DNA from: Pseudomonadaceae bacterium
GTDB lineage: Bacteria > Pseudomonadota > Gammaproteobacteria > Pseudomonadales > Azotimanducaceae
NCBI GenBank assembly: GCA_024743435.1
Contig: JANSWO010000002.1
Location: forward strand, 186,001-250,000
Reading direction: 5' to 3'
DNA length: 64,000 nt
Both the position numbers and the translations under genes were made by a program. Below are positions 51,785 to 61,138 of the stretch, piece after piece. A model generated the notes under the pieces. The model was not told the DNA's origin and did not search any database. It was given only the letters and a program-made list of their open reading frames with translations. The stretch's first letter is position 1, and each line of letters begins with the position of its first letter.

Positions 51785-52393
51785 ATGAGCATTACGATTT
51801 ACGGCCAGTCTGGCAGCCGGGCGTTACGCGCCCTTTGGATGGCGGAAGAGCTGGGTATCGACTACGAGCACGTGCCGACGACGTTTGCCAAGCAGGCGAA
51901 AGAGCCGGAGTTTCTGGCGATCAACCCTAATGGTCGAGTCCCAACTTTGGTGGACGGTGAGCTCACGGTGTGGGAGTCGATGGCAATCAACCTGCACCTT
52001 GCCAGGCGTTTTGGTGGCCCGCTTGCACCCAGCGATGACACCGAGTTGACCCTGGCTGAACACTGGAGCTTCTGGGTGATGACCGAGGTGGAAAAAACGC
52101 TGCTGCAGGCCATGTTCCACGGCACGGGCATGTTCGGAGTGGAGAAGAGTCAGGACAAAGTGGCAGAGCAGCTGGCGTTACTGGATCGTCCATTGGCCGT
52201 GCTGAACGATGTTCTGGCAGATAAGGAGTATCTGGTTGGCAATCGCTTTACGGTTGCTGATCTGAATGTCGCCTCGGTCATGGTGTTTGCGGAGTTCATT
52301 AACGAAACATTCGAAGCCTATGCAAACGTGCAGGCCTGGCTTGCCAGGTGCTATGGCCGGGATGCGCTAGCCCGGGCCAAGGCGAAGCCCTGA
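51785..52393 (+). CDS. Glutathione S-transferase
   Basis: 202 residues. Thioredoxin-like N-domain with SGSRALRALWMAEELG, the cis-Pro in NPNGRVPTLVDG and ESMAINLHLARRF; all-helical C-domain with YLVGNRFTVADLNVASVM. Bacterial beta/nu-like type. Followed by glyoxalase II, suggesting a glutathione-dependent detoxification pair, though the genes are 80 bases apart. Confidence 0.93.
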   Translation: MSITIYGQSGSRALRALWMAEELGIDYEHVPTTFAKQAKEPEFLAINPNGRVPTLVDGELTVWESMAINLHLARRFGGPLAPSDDTELTLAEHWSFWVMTEVEKTLLQAMFHGTGMFGVEKSQDKVAEQLALLDRPLAVLNDVLADKEYLVGNRFTVADLNVASVMVFAEFINETFEAYANVQAWLARCYGRDALARAKAKP

Positions 52394-52473
52394 ACGGGGA
52401 CGTCGCTTGCTCAGATCGGATTTACAGCCAGTAGCAGCCAATTGCGGTCAATTGCGGCCAAGAGGAGTGGTTA

Positions 52474-53241
52474 ATGACCATTGAAGTGCATCAGTTTCCC
52501 TGTCTATCGGACAACTATGGTTTTCTCGTTCGCGACGACGCTACCGGGGCGGTTGCCACCATCGATACGCCGGATGCGGATGCGGTAAACGCCGCGCTTG
52601 AGGAGCGAGGCTGGTCGCTCACTCACATCTTTAACACCCATCATCATTTTGATCATGCCGGCGGCAATGAAGCGCTGAAGGCGCGGTGGGGTTGTCAGAT
52701 TGTCGGTGCGGCCAACGACGCCGGGAGAATCCCCGGGATTGATAAAGGGGTGCATGATGGCGATCGAGTGAGTCTTGGCGACAGCGAAGCGGTTGTCTTC
52801 GAGGTGCCCGGCCACACCGTGGGTCACATTGCCTTTTACTTCGCGAGCGATGGCGTTGCGTTTGTTGGCGATACGCTGTTTGCCTTGGGCTGTGGCCGAC
52901 TGTTTGAAGGGACGCCCGAGCAGATGTGGTCCAGCCTGGGCAAGTTGCTGGCGCTGCCTGACGATACAATTGTTTACTGTGCGCACGAATACACGCAGGC
53001 GAACGCAAACTTTGCGCTGTCGGTTGACCCGGACAATGAGGCCTTGGTTGCGCGAGCGTCGGACATTGCGCGCCTACGCGCCGATGGATTGCCTACGGTG
53101 CCCACCAGCATGGCGTTGGAGAAAGCGACTAATCCGTTTCTTCGGCCAGCGTCCGTAACGTTGCGTCAGTCGCTCAACATGTCGGCGGCAACAGACGTGG
53201 AGGTTTTCGCGGAGACGCGTCGACGCAAAGACAACTTCTAA
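52474..53241 (+). CDS. gloB: Hydroxyacylglutathione hydrolase (glyoxalase II)
   Basis: 255 residues of the metallo-beta-lactamase fold. The THHHFDHAGGN dinuclear metal motif (His56, His58, Asp60, His61), GHTVGHIAFY, and FVGDTLFALGCGRLFEGTPEQM with YCAHEYTQANANFAL are diagnostic for glyoxalase II. The final RRRKDNF is the canonical C-terminus. It hydrolyses S-lactoylglutathione to lactate and glutathione. Confidence 0.97.
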   Translation: MTIEVHQFPCLSDNYGFLVRDDATGAVATIDTPDADAVNAALEERGWSLTHIFNTHHHFDHAGGNEALKARWGCQIVGAANDAGRIPGIDKGVHDGDRVSLGDSEAVVFEVPGHTVGHIAFYFASDGVAFVGDTLFALGCGRLFEGTPEQMWSSLGKLLALPDDTIVYCAHEYTQANANFALSVDPDNEALVARASDIARLRADGLPTVPTSMALEKATNPFLRPASVTLRQSLNMSAATDVEVFAETRRRKDNF

Positions 53242-53335
53242 TACAGAAAACAGGGCTGTGCATAGCGGGGCCCTGCCGGAGGTGTTGGACAAGTTCGGCA
53301 TCTGTGTCATCGCATAGTCATCGAGTCGTTCTGTC

Positions 53336-54277
53336 GTGCCCGCTAAAACCCCTCACTCTTCCGGCCCGGCGCCAGCACTCGATGCGCAACACGTAACCGC
53401 TGCTGGCACGCTATTCGCGCTCGGTGCATACGTTGCCTGGGGCGTGGCTCCCATCTACTTCAAGGTAATGGGGCATGTGCCGCCTGCGGAAATGGTGGCC
53501 CACCGCGTTGTCTGGTCAGTGTTATTGCTGGGTATTGCGCTTACGGTTGCACGCAGCTGGGGTGACCTGCGTCGGTTGGACCGGGCCAAAGTATCCTGGT
53601 TGCTGGTGTCCGCGTTGCTGCTCAGCAGCAACTGGTGGATCTTTATCTGGGCGCTTCAGAACGAGCGCATGCTCGAAACCGCGGTGGGCTACTACATCAA
53701 CCCACTTATCAATGTGGTTCTTGGCTATGTGCTACTTGGGGAACGACTACGTTCTGTACAGTGGCTGGCAATCGCTGTCGCCAGCCTAGGCGTTGTCAAC
53801 GAAGTGGTCGCTGGCGATCACTTCCCGTGGATCGGGCTATCGCTTGCTCTAACGTTTGGTTTCTATGGCCTCGTGCGCAAGCAAATCGGCGTAGGCTCAT
53901 TGTCTGGGCTGGCGATCGAAACCAGTCTCATGTTGCCGCTCGCGGCGGGCTATCTCCTGTATCTGTTACTTGTAGACGGTCATACGTTCGGACGGGTAGG
54001 GCTGACTACCGACCTGGGTCTGGTATTCAGTAGCGTCGTGACGAGCTTTCCGCTGGCGTGTTTTGCGGCGGCTGCGTTGCGCATGCCGCTGTCGATTCTT
54101 GGCTTGTTTCAGTACGTCGCGCCGACGATTGCAGCCGTTCTCGCGGTGTGGGTGTATGGCGAGCCATTCCGTGACACCCAGGTAATTACCTTTGGCTGCG
54201 TCCTGCTTGGCCTGGCGATCTTCTCGATAGATGGTCTGCGTGCGCGTCGACGCGCCTTACGTGTCATCGCCCGCTAG
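53336..54277 (+). CDS. rarD: RarD-type EamA transporter
   Basis: 313 residues with ten hydrophobic segments. YVAWGVAPIYFKVMGHVPPAEMVAHRVVWSVLLL and NWWIFIWALQNERMLETAVGYYINPLINVVLGYVLLGERLR are hallmark RarD sequences. Start is GTG 53336. RarD proteins are inner-membrane permeases of uncertain substrate (chloramphenicol-resistance annotation is historical). Confidence 0.93.
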   Translation: MPAKTPHSSGPAPALDAQHVTAAGTLFALGAYVAWGVAPIYFKVMGHVPPAEMVAHRVVWSVLLLGIALTVARSWGDLRRLDRAKVSWLLVSALLLSSNWWIFIWALQNERMLETAVGYYINPLINVVLGYVLLGERLRSVQWLAIAVASLGVVNEVVAGDHFPWIGLSLALTFGFYGLVRKQIGVGSLSGLAIETSLMLPLAAGYLLYLLLVDGHTFGRVGLTTDLGLVFSSVVTSFPLACFAAAALRMPLSILGLFQYVAPTIAAVLAVWVYGEPFRDTQVITFGCVLLGLAIFSIDGLRARRRALRVIAR

Positions 54278-54284
54278 GCTGTCG

Positions 54285-54968
54285 CTAACCCGCCGGAGCG
54301 AGTAACTCACCAGCCCGCATGGCACGCTGGAGGGACCCTAGAGAACGGATCCAGGGCTCGACACTCAGAGCCTCAGGCACCGTTGCAGCCGCGCGTTCAG
54401 CATTTTCTCTTGTTTCGTAAACGCCAAGCAAGAGCACGTAGAATAGTGTGTTATTCCTCGCGATTCGCGCCGCGGACATTCCTCGCAGCTCATGCTGCCT
54501 TGCATATTCACTCAGTTGCTCTGGGCTAGCGAAAGCCGCCAGCTGCACTGCCCAGAATTCGTCGGGCAGGTCTATCAGCCGTTGAGCCTGTCCCGGCCGA
54601 TAGGCGAGCGCGACGTGTAGCGGCACGTCCTCGGCCGGTCGAGATTGTTCAGGCACCTGAGAATCAGCCTCTTGGGCGTCAGTCATTGGGTCCGCTGTCA
54701 CTGGTGCTGGTGGCCTTGGCGAGCGCGCCGCTGGAGGTTCAGCCTGCAAGGCAGCTGCCCTTTGAGGCAGGCGAGCAGGTTTGGGTGCTTGGGCTGCTTC
54801 GGCGCTGCGAATGCATTGCCAATCTGTGCCGTTCTCAGCCAGCTCGCAGAACCAGGGTGGCTCGTCGCCGCCATTTTGTTCTGGTAGTGCCCGCTCGCTG
54901 ATCGAGCAGGCGCAGGTAAAGCTGACCACGGTCAGCATGAAAACGAATCTCGCGATCAGAGCTGTCAT
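54285..54968 (-). CDS. SPOR-domain lipoprotein
   Basis: 227 residues. ATG 54968 gives a lipoprotein-like signal (FVFMLTVVSFTCAC with a candidate lipobox Cys). A long proline/alanine-rich linker follows. The C-terminal 80 residues (FWAVQLAAFASPEQLSEYARQH...RNNTLFYVLLLGVYETRENAERAAATV) form a SPOR domain that binds denuded glycans at the septum. Convergent with rarD. Confidence 0.82.
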   Translation of the reverse strand: MTALIARFVFMLTVVSFTCACSISERALPEQNGGDEPPWFCELAENGTDWQCIRSAEAAQAPKPARLPQRAAALQAEPPAARSPRPPAPVTADPMTDAQEADSQVPEQSRPAEDVPLHVALAYRPGQAQRLIDLPDEFWAVQLAAFASPEQLSEYARQHELRGMSAARIARNNTLFYVLLLGVYETRENAERAAATVPEALSVEPWIRSLGSLQRAMRAGELLAPAG

Positions 54969-55233
54969 GCGACGGACTGTGCCTTCTCTTAGCCGCCTGG
55001 TCAAAACAGCAGTGCTCAACTGGCCCCGCTTGATCAGCATTGCTGCCATTAGTAAAACTGGTCATTATCGAGCGCGCGCTTGGTTGCGTGATGCCAGATC
55101 CGTAATCTGGCTGTCATTAGCCAGCAGCTAGAATATGAGAGATCACACGTTAACCTCGTTGTGCACGCAACGGGCGGGCAGCGCAGACAGCAAAGTTCTA
55201 CGGCGAATCAACCGTGACAGATGGTGATTGGAT

Positions 55234-55821
55234 ATGCTGGCGACATTGGATGAATTTCAGCAATTACCGAGAATTCTGCGGCTGAATATCGCAGGGCAGC
55301 CGGTTGAGTGGGTGAGCTGGCAGGAAGCCGTGTCGCTGTATGTGCGTGAGCTCGTGGTCTGGACCGTAGGTGATGCGATTCTACGATTGCGAGGCGGCCA
55401 CAGTCGTGAAGATGGCTCGCGCAGCGAAGTCAGTATTCATAGCATCATTGCTTGCGAAGGTCGCCTCAGTGCGCCGCCAAGGCTGTCGCCGCCGCTGACG
55501 AATCAGGCGTTGTTCGCTCGAGATCAAAGTACGTGCCTCTACTGCGGCAATCCGTTTCCGGATGCGCAGTTGACTAGAGATCATGTGGTTCCCGTTTCCC
55601 GGGGTGGCCACGACGCCTGGGACAACGTGGTGGCGTCCTGCAAACGCTGTAACCATCGCAAGGGTAGCCATCTGCTGGAGGAGACGTCCATCGAGCTGCT
55701 TGCGCTGCCCTACATGCCGAACTACGCGGAGTATCTGGCGCTCTCTAACAGCGGTCGAATCCTTGGCGATCAAATGGAGTTTCTGCGCAAAAGCTTCTCA
55801 CGACAGTCTCGTCATCTGTAG
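55234..55821 (+). CDS. HNH endonuclease
   Basis: 195 residues. The C-terminal part has a zinc-bound HNH motif: CLYCG, LTRDHVVPVSRGGHDAWDNVVASCKRCNHRKG, giving two CxxC pairs with the catalytic His and Asn between. The N-terminal about 95 residues are without a recognised domain. This solitary HNH type is common in proteobacterial chromosomes and is not obviously phage-linked here. ATG 55234 preferred over a TTG six bases upstream. Confidence 0.9.
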   Translation: MLATLDEFQQLPRILRLNIAGQPVEWVSWQEAVSLYVRELVVWTVGDAILRLRGGHSREDGSRSEVSIHSIIACEGRLSAPPRLSPPLTNQALFARDQSTCLYCGNPFPDAQLTRDHVVPVSRGGHDAWDNVVASCKRCNHRKGSHLLEETSIELLALPYMPNYAEYLALSNSGRILGDQMEFLRKSFSRQSRHL

Positions 55822-55904
55822 CCGGCGCCAGTTTCCTTCGATTCGTTCAGATGAAGGCGCTTGGTGGCTGGCGCGGGCAATTGCGTTGGTAGCAGCTCAA
55901 GTGA

Positions 55905-57713
55905 TCAGGCGCAAAAATCCTTACGATGTTGCTCACGCCAGGCGTCACTTTGATCTTCAAAGGTGCGCTCGAACGCTTCACAGCGTTGGCTGTCGCTGAC
56001 GTCAGCTGCCGCCAGTTTGCTCAGTATGTCATCGAGGCTGACGGATTCTGAGCTCATGCGAATGCCTTGATCAGAGTTGGTATCGAGTAACAGCGTGCGG
56101 GTGCCTGCCGCCGCATTACTCCATGGTTGCCAACGCGGTAGCTCACCGCTGGAGCCCTTGCCCGGATCGCCAGTGCGCGCGAAATTTGCCCAGTAGCTCA
56201 TCATGCTACGGCTGAGTTCCAGACGTTGTTTTTCATTGTCCTCGTGAAAGAGTAGTGGAGTCTGTGAACCGAGATCCCACCAGCCAAAAACAAAAGGTAT
56301 CTCCAGACCATGAGCTGCACCGATCAGCTCACTGACATCTATGATGCCGAAAGCGCTGCCTTCTTCGTCCCAATCCCATCGGTAGGCGAAGACGCGACCA
56401 CCATGCTCTGCAATGACTTGTGCTGGCCGATCAACGCCACGAAGTTTCCAGGCAAGAGCGCCAAGTTCGGCTTCGAGATTGTATGCATCGGCATCGAGGG
56501 GCCACAGAGGCAGTCCGAACAAGCGGCGAGTCTGGTTTTCATCGAAAACCATGAAGATTTTGGGCTCGTCCCGGTTACTTCCAATGAGCAGTGGTACCGC
56601 GTTGAATTTGCTTGGATCGGCAAACAGCTCAAGCGGCGAGCCCGTACTGATCACAAGCCCGTCGCTGATAACTCTGGGATTCTGCGGACCAAGTAGCCCT
56701 GGCTCCTGCATATACGTATTGAACACTTCCCATGTGTCCTTGCTTCGAAGGTAGCTCGCGATGTCCTCATGACTCATGTCGGCCAGTCGCAGCTTTGCAG
56801 ACGCACGATCATCAGCAAGCCCGTCATTGACGAGAAACTTCAGCAGCATTTCATTCGAGCTGAATCTAGAGCCGGGTTGTTCGTCATCAATGAAGTTCTG
56901 GGCAGTCGCCACGCTCGTTTCGCGCATCCCGCCGCTCTGGCTGATGGCGCGATGAAACAGGCCTTTGGCCTGGGGCGAAAGCATCAGGGAGAACACGTTA
57001 CGTGCTCCGGCGGACTCGCCGAATATTGTGACATTACTCGCATCGCCGCCGAACGCGTCAATGTTCTCGGCAATCCATTGCAATGCGGCGATCAGGTCCA
57101 GGGTTCCGTAGTTGCCGGAGCCATCCAGGGAGTTGCCACCTTCACCCATCGCCGGATGACTGAACCAGCCAAAAGGCCCCATTCGGTACTGCGTTGTGAC
57201 GACGACAACATCCTCAGCCTCGGCGAGCACGCTGCCATCGTAAAAACCGGCTTGGCCAATCGTGTTGCCACCGCCGTGAATCCAGAGCATGACGGGTTTT
57301 GGTTTGTTGTCGTCGCTAGCAGGTGCGTACACATTCAGGTACAGACAATCTTCGCTGCCCATCGGCTTGCCGAAAAACTCCTCAGACGCACCACCCAGTG
57401 GTGAACCGTATTGTGGGCATGGGCTCTTGAACTCCGTCGCCAGCAGCTGGCCCTCCCAGGGTTGGGGTGCGCGCGGTGCACGCCAGCGCAGATTGCCCTG
57501 GGGAGGTTGTGCAAAAGGAATACCCAGATACACGAACGCGCCGGAGTCTGCTTCGTACCCGACCAGTTCGCCCTGGGGCGTATTGCGCAGGGTTTCAATG
57601 GCTGCATCACGGGCTACTTCAGCCTCTGGCGCGGTGCAGCCGACAAGCAGCGCGAAGAGCGCGGTGAGCGCGAAGAAACCTCTTGTCTTAGCCGGGTAGC
57701 GATCTGTTGCCAT
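55905..57713 (-). CDS. Type B carboxylesterase, lipoprotein
   Basis: 602 residues. Signal with lipobox (FALLVGC). The alpha/beta hydrolase body shows GIPFAQPPQGNLRWRAP, EDCLYLNVYAP, the oxyanion WIHGGGNTIGQA, nucleophile Ser in TIFGESAGARNVF, and the catalytic His region in GAAHGLEIPFVFG. An exported, lipid-anchored esterase of the cholinesterase/para-nitrobenzyl esterase family. Monocistronic; substrate unknown. Confidence 0.92.
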   Translation of the reverse strand: MATDRYPAKTRGFFALTALFALLVGCTAPEAEVARDAAIETLRNTPQGELVGYEADSGAFVYLGIPFAQPPQGNLRWRAPRAPQPWEGQLLATEFKSPCPQYGSPLGGASEEFFGKPMGSEDCLYLNVYAPASDDNKPKPVMLWIHGGGNTIGQAGFYDGSVLAEAEDVVVVTTQYRMGPFGWFSHPAMGEGGNSLDGSGNYGTLDLIAALQWIAENIDAFGGDASNVTIFGESAGARNVFSLMLSPQAKGLFHRAISQSGGMRETSVATAQNFIDDEQPGSRFSSNEMLLKFLVNDGLADDRASAKLRLADMSHEDIASYLRSKDTWEVFNTYMQEPGLLGPQNPRVISDGLVISTGSPLELFADPSKFNAVPLLIGSNRDEPKIFMVFDENQTRRLFGLPLWPLDADAYNLEAELGALAWKLRGVDRPAQVIAEHGGRVFAYRWDWDEEGSAFGIIDVSELIGAAHGLEIPFVFGWWDLGSQTPLLFHEDNEKQRLELSRSMMSYWANFARTGDPGKGSSGELPRWQPWSNAAAGTRTLLLDTNSDQGIRMSSESVSLDDILSKLAAADVSDSQRCEAFERTFEDQSDAWREQHRKDFCA

Positions 57714-57775
57714 CGTGCATCTCACTGTTGTGCATCTCACTAGTAAAGTGGGTGGGCAGGGCGGTTGCTTGCAAG

Positions 57776-59179
57776 CTAGCGTTCCCGGCGCCAGCGAGTT
57801 CCTTCGCGAGTATCCTCCAACACGATGCCAGCATCCAAAAGCTCAGCACGAATCGCGTCAGCCCCTGAGAAATCTCTGTTTGCCTTGGCGTCGTCGCGTG
57901 CCTGAATGAGGCGGTTGATCGCTTCGTCGCTCAGGCCGTCAGTAGCTTCGCTGCCGCTGAAGTAGGTCTCGACGTTGTGATTCAGTAGCCCGAGCAGCCA
58001 ACCACCAGCCAGCAGCTGCTCGGCAAGATTGAGCTTTTCACTTTCAAGTTCGCTCCTGTTGATGCGCCCGGCGAGCTCGTGCAATGCAGAGAGCGCAACT
58101 GGTGAGTTTAAATCGTCGCACAGCGCATCGGTAACGCCGCCTGGAAAGTCGGTAAACGTTTTGTCGGCAAAATCGGCCGCGGTTTTGCCAGTGTTGCCAG
58201 CGTTGCGTAGCGCCTGATACAACCGCTCGAGTGACGTCTGCGCCTGTTGCAGCAACTCGGCGCTCCAGGCCAGGGGAGAGCGGTATTGGCCTGAAAGCAA
58301 TGCATAGCGCAGGACTTCGCCATCGTACTGTTCGCGCAGCTCGTGGATGGTGACGACATTGCCGACGCTCTTGGACATCTTCTCCTGGCCTAACGTCAGC
58401 ATGCCGTTGTGGACCCAGTAGTTCACGTAGTCGCGCGAGTCGTTGGCGCACGTGGATTGAGCCAGCTCGTTCTCATGGTGCGGAAAAACAAGGTCAGAGC
58501 CGCCACCGTGAATATCGATGTGTTCGCCCAGGTGTTTCTTGATCATCGCGGAACACTCGATGTGCCAACCGGGTCGGCCGTATCCCCATGGGCTATCCCA
58601 GCCGGGCAGGTCATCGGGCGAGGGTTTCCACAACACGAAGTCTTTGGCGTCTCTCTTGTAGGGCGCGACGTCAACACGGGCACCCTCAAGCAGTTCCTCA
58701 ATCGTGCGCCTGGATAGCTCGCCGTAGTGGGCATCGCTCGGCACGCTGAACAGCACGTGCCCATCTGCAGCGTAGGCGTGTCCGCGCTCGATAAGCGCCT
58801 CGATCATGTCGACGATCTCGGTGATGTGGTGAGTCGCGCGGGGCACCACGGTTGCCTCGAGAACGCCCAGGCTCTGGATGTCCGCGTTGTAGGCATCGGT
58901 AAAGCGATCGGCGAGGTCTTTGATGGGCTCGCCGTTCGCCATCGCCGCAGCGTTGATCTTGTCGTCGATGTCCGTGACGTTGCGTGCGTACAGCACTTCG
59001 GGATATTCACTGCGCAATAGACGGAACAGAACATCGAACACCACAGCGGGCCGGCCATTACCGATGTGCACGTAGTTGTAGACCGTTGGACCACACACAT
59101 ACATCGTGACGCGATTCGGATCGATGGGTGTGAATAGCTCTTTCTGACGATTAGCCGTGTTGTATAGCGACAGTTTCAT
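57776..59179 (-). CDS. cysS: Cysteinyl-tRNA synthetase
   Basis: 467 residues (E. coli 461). The class I HIGH box is HIGN (38-41) in YNYVHIGNGRP, KMSKS is in GQEKMSKSVGN, and zinc ligands include Cys29 (YVCGPTVYN) and the LECSAM segment. Complete. The start overlaps the hisI stop by one base (TAATG), so translation is coupled to hisI. Confidence 0.98.
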   Translation of the reverse strand: MKLSLYNTANRQKELFTPIDPNRVTMYVCGPTVYNYVHIGNGRPAVVFDVLFRLLRSEYPEVLYARNVTDIDDKINAAAMANGEPIKDLADRFTDAYNADIQSLGVLEATVVPRATHHITEIVDMIEALIERGHAYAADGHVLFSVPSDAHYGELSRRTIEELLEGARVDVAPYKRDAKDFVLWKPSPDDLPGWDSPWGYGRPGWHIECSAMIKKHLGEHIDIHGGGSDLVFPHHENELAQSTCANDSRDYVNYWVHNGMLTLGQEKMSKSVGNVVTIHELREQYDGEVLRYALLSGQYRSPLAWSAELLQQAQTSLERLYQALRNAGNTGKTAADFADKTFTDFPGGVTDALCDDLNSPVALSALHELAGRINRSELESEKLNLAEQLLAGGWLLGLLNHNVETYFSGSEATDGLSDEAINRLIQARDDAKANRDFSGADAIRAELLDAGIVLEDTREGTRWRRER

Positions 59180-59604
59180 TATTGATCCGCAGTTTCCGGA
59201 TTGCTTGAGACGCGGGTGTCAGTCGGTCCGATCGACACGTAAAAGCAGTGCTGGCGCAGAGTGTGGCAGGCAGGACCGGACTGATTGACCTTGAGTAGCA
59301 GGGTATCGCCGTCGCAGTCGGCGTGCATGCTGACGAGCGTTTGCACATGGCCGCTTTCCTCGCCTTTGCGCCAGAATTTCTGCCGTGATCTGGACCAGTA
59401 GCAGACCGCGCCGGTACGGAGAGTCTCCTCGATCGAATCCTGGTTCATCCAGGCCATCATCAACACGTCTCCCGTGCTGTTGTCCTGGGCTATCGCCGGA
59501 ATTAAACCGTCGCTGTTGTAAGCAAGCTGAGGTAGCAGGCTGGCGGTTGCAACCGTGTGTCCCGCGGGCGCGGACTCGAGCGATGTGAAGAGGTTAGCCG
59601 GCAA
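59179..59604 (-). CDS. hisI: Phosphoribosyl-AMP cyclohydrolase
   Basis: 141 residues, stand-alone HisI domain: MMAWMNQDSIEETLRTGAVCYWSRSRQKFWRKGEESGH with the Cys and acidic residues, then DCDGDTLLLKVNQSGPACHT with the catalytic zinc cysteine. No HisE domain is fused. It performs the third step of histidine synthesis. The start is TTG 59604: GGAGG at 59611-59615 is perfectly spaced, and the gene overlaps the aminopeptidase end by 11 bases. Other his genes are not in this window. Confidence 0.92.
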   Translation of the reverse strand: MPANLFTSLESAPAGHTVATASLLPQLAYNSDGLIPAIAQDNSTGDVLMMAWMNQDSIEETLRTGAVCYWSRSRQKFWRKGEESGHVQTLVSMHADCDGDTLLLKVNQSGPACHTLRQHCFYVSIGPTDTRVSSNPETADQ

Positions 59605-60979
59605 AACGTGCCTCCAGATAGGCGAAAACCGCCCGCATGCCCATGGCCTCGCCGCCTTCCGGTCGGCCTGCTCTCGAACGGTTGTTGAATGCCATGACGT
59701 CGAAGTGAACCCAGTCGTGTTCGCCGACGAAATCCTGCAGAAACAGAGCTGCGGTGATCGCGCCACCGAAGCCGGGGCCTGAGTTGACGATATCAGCGAC
59801 GTTGCTATCGATCAGCTTCCGATAGGGCGTGTGCAGCGGCATGGGCCAGACCAGATCGTCAATGGCTTCGCCCGCGTCCTGAATACCGCGCGTGACCTCT
59901 ACGGCCGTCGCGAACATGGCAGGTAACTCGGTGCCGAGCGCAACGCGAGCAGCGCCGGTCAGAGTCGCATAGTCCACGACCAGCTCGGGCTTAGCTTCGG
60001 CGGCTAACGTCAAGGCATCGCTCAGGACCAGCCGACCTTCAGCGTCCGTGTTGTCGATCTCAATGGTTTTGCCATTGCGACCGATCAGGATATCGCCGGG
60101 GCGGTAGGCATTGCCGGCGATTGCGTTCTCAACAGCGGGGACGAGCACTCGCAACCTTATCGGCAGAGCGAGCTGCATGATGAGGCGAGCGAGTCCGAGC
60201 ACGTGGGCGGCACCACCCATATCTTTTTTCATCCAGCGCATGCTGCCACCGGGCTTGATATTCAGGCCACCCGAGTCAAAACAGACGCCCTTGCCAACCA
60301 GGGTTACCGCGGGATCAGCATCGCGGCCCCAATTCAATTCAATAAGCCGGGGCTCGTCGGTGCTTGCGCGGCCAACTGCGTGAATGACGGGGAAATTCTG
60401 CTCGAGCAGATCATCGCCCACGATTTCCTGAAAGCTGGCGTCAAACTCGTCCGCCAGCTGTTGTGCGGCGTGTGACAAATGTGAAGGCAGCATGTCGCCA
60501 GCAGGATCGTTGACCAGGCTGCGTACCAGATTGGTCGCCTGCTCGAAGGCTTGCAGGCGCCGGCCATCGGACTGCGCCGGTATCTGTAACACCGCGCTGC
60601 CTCGGTCAGCTTCTTTGAAGCGCGTGTAGCGATAACTGCCTAGCGCCCAACCGAGTAACGCCAGCTCCAGGTTCTGGATATCCCATGGGTGCCGTCCTAT
60701 TGCGTAGATGCCTTCTGGAAGGCTTAACGGCAGGCCGCCGAGGCTCGCAATATCGGCGTCGTCTGTAACGCCAACAACGACTCTCGCAATTGTGCCATCG
60801 GCTCCAGGGCACACCAGATGACTACCCGCTTTGGCTGTGAAGGCGTGGCTTGCGAACCACTGCTGGCTCGCTTCGTCACATGCCTCCCGATAGTCGTCAA
60901 AGGAGTCAGCGGTTACCGCATCGATAGGGATTGCGGCGGTTGTGTTAGCGTCAGGGTTGGCTTGGTAGGCAAGGCTCAT
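59594..60979 (-). CDS. M17 leucyl aminopeptidase family protein
   Basis: 461 residues. The dinuclear zinc site is clear: VGKGVCFDSGGLNIKPGGSMRWMKKDMGGAAHV and the signature NTDAEGRLVLSDALTLAAEAKPELVVDYATLTGAARVALG. Shorter N-domain than PepA. ATG 60979 used. It leads an operon with hisI and cysS, each overlapping the next, which is an unusual combination of protein turnover, histidine synthesis and tRNA charging. Confidence 0.95.
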   Translation of the reverse strand: MSLAYQANPDANTTAAIPIDAVTADSFDDYREACDEASQQWFASHAFTAKAGSHLVCPGADGTIARVVVGVTDDADIASLGGLPLSLPEGIYAIGRHPWDIQNLELALLGWALGSYRYTRFKEADRGSAVLQIPAQSDGRRLQAFEQATNLVRSLVNDPAGDMLPSHLSHAAQQLADEFDASFQEIVGDDLLEQNFPVIHAVGRASTDEPRLIELNWGRDADPAVTLVGKGVCFDSGGLNIKPGGSMRWMKKDMGGAAHVLGLARLIMQLALPIRLRVLVPAVENAIAGNAYRPGDILIGRNGKTIEIDNTDAEGRLVLSDALTLAAEAKPELVVDYATLTGAARVALGTELPAMFATAVEVTRGIQDAGEAIDDLVWPMPLHTPYRKLIDSNVADIVNSGPGFGGAITAALFLQDFVGEHDWVHFDVMAFNNRSRAGRPEGGEAMGMRAVFAYLEARFAG

Positions 60980-61138
60980 AGCGGTCCAGGTTGTGTCGAA
61001 GTGCGCGGGCGTGGATGGTCTATTATGCGCTGGCGCGAGGCAAGTGAGCCGAGCTTTTACAGCTGCATGCACCGAGTTTTGCAGCGTCGGCACTCGCCTA
61101 TGGACAGGTGCGGCGGCAACCCTTCAGGAACGTAAGAA

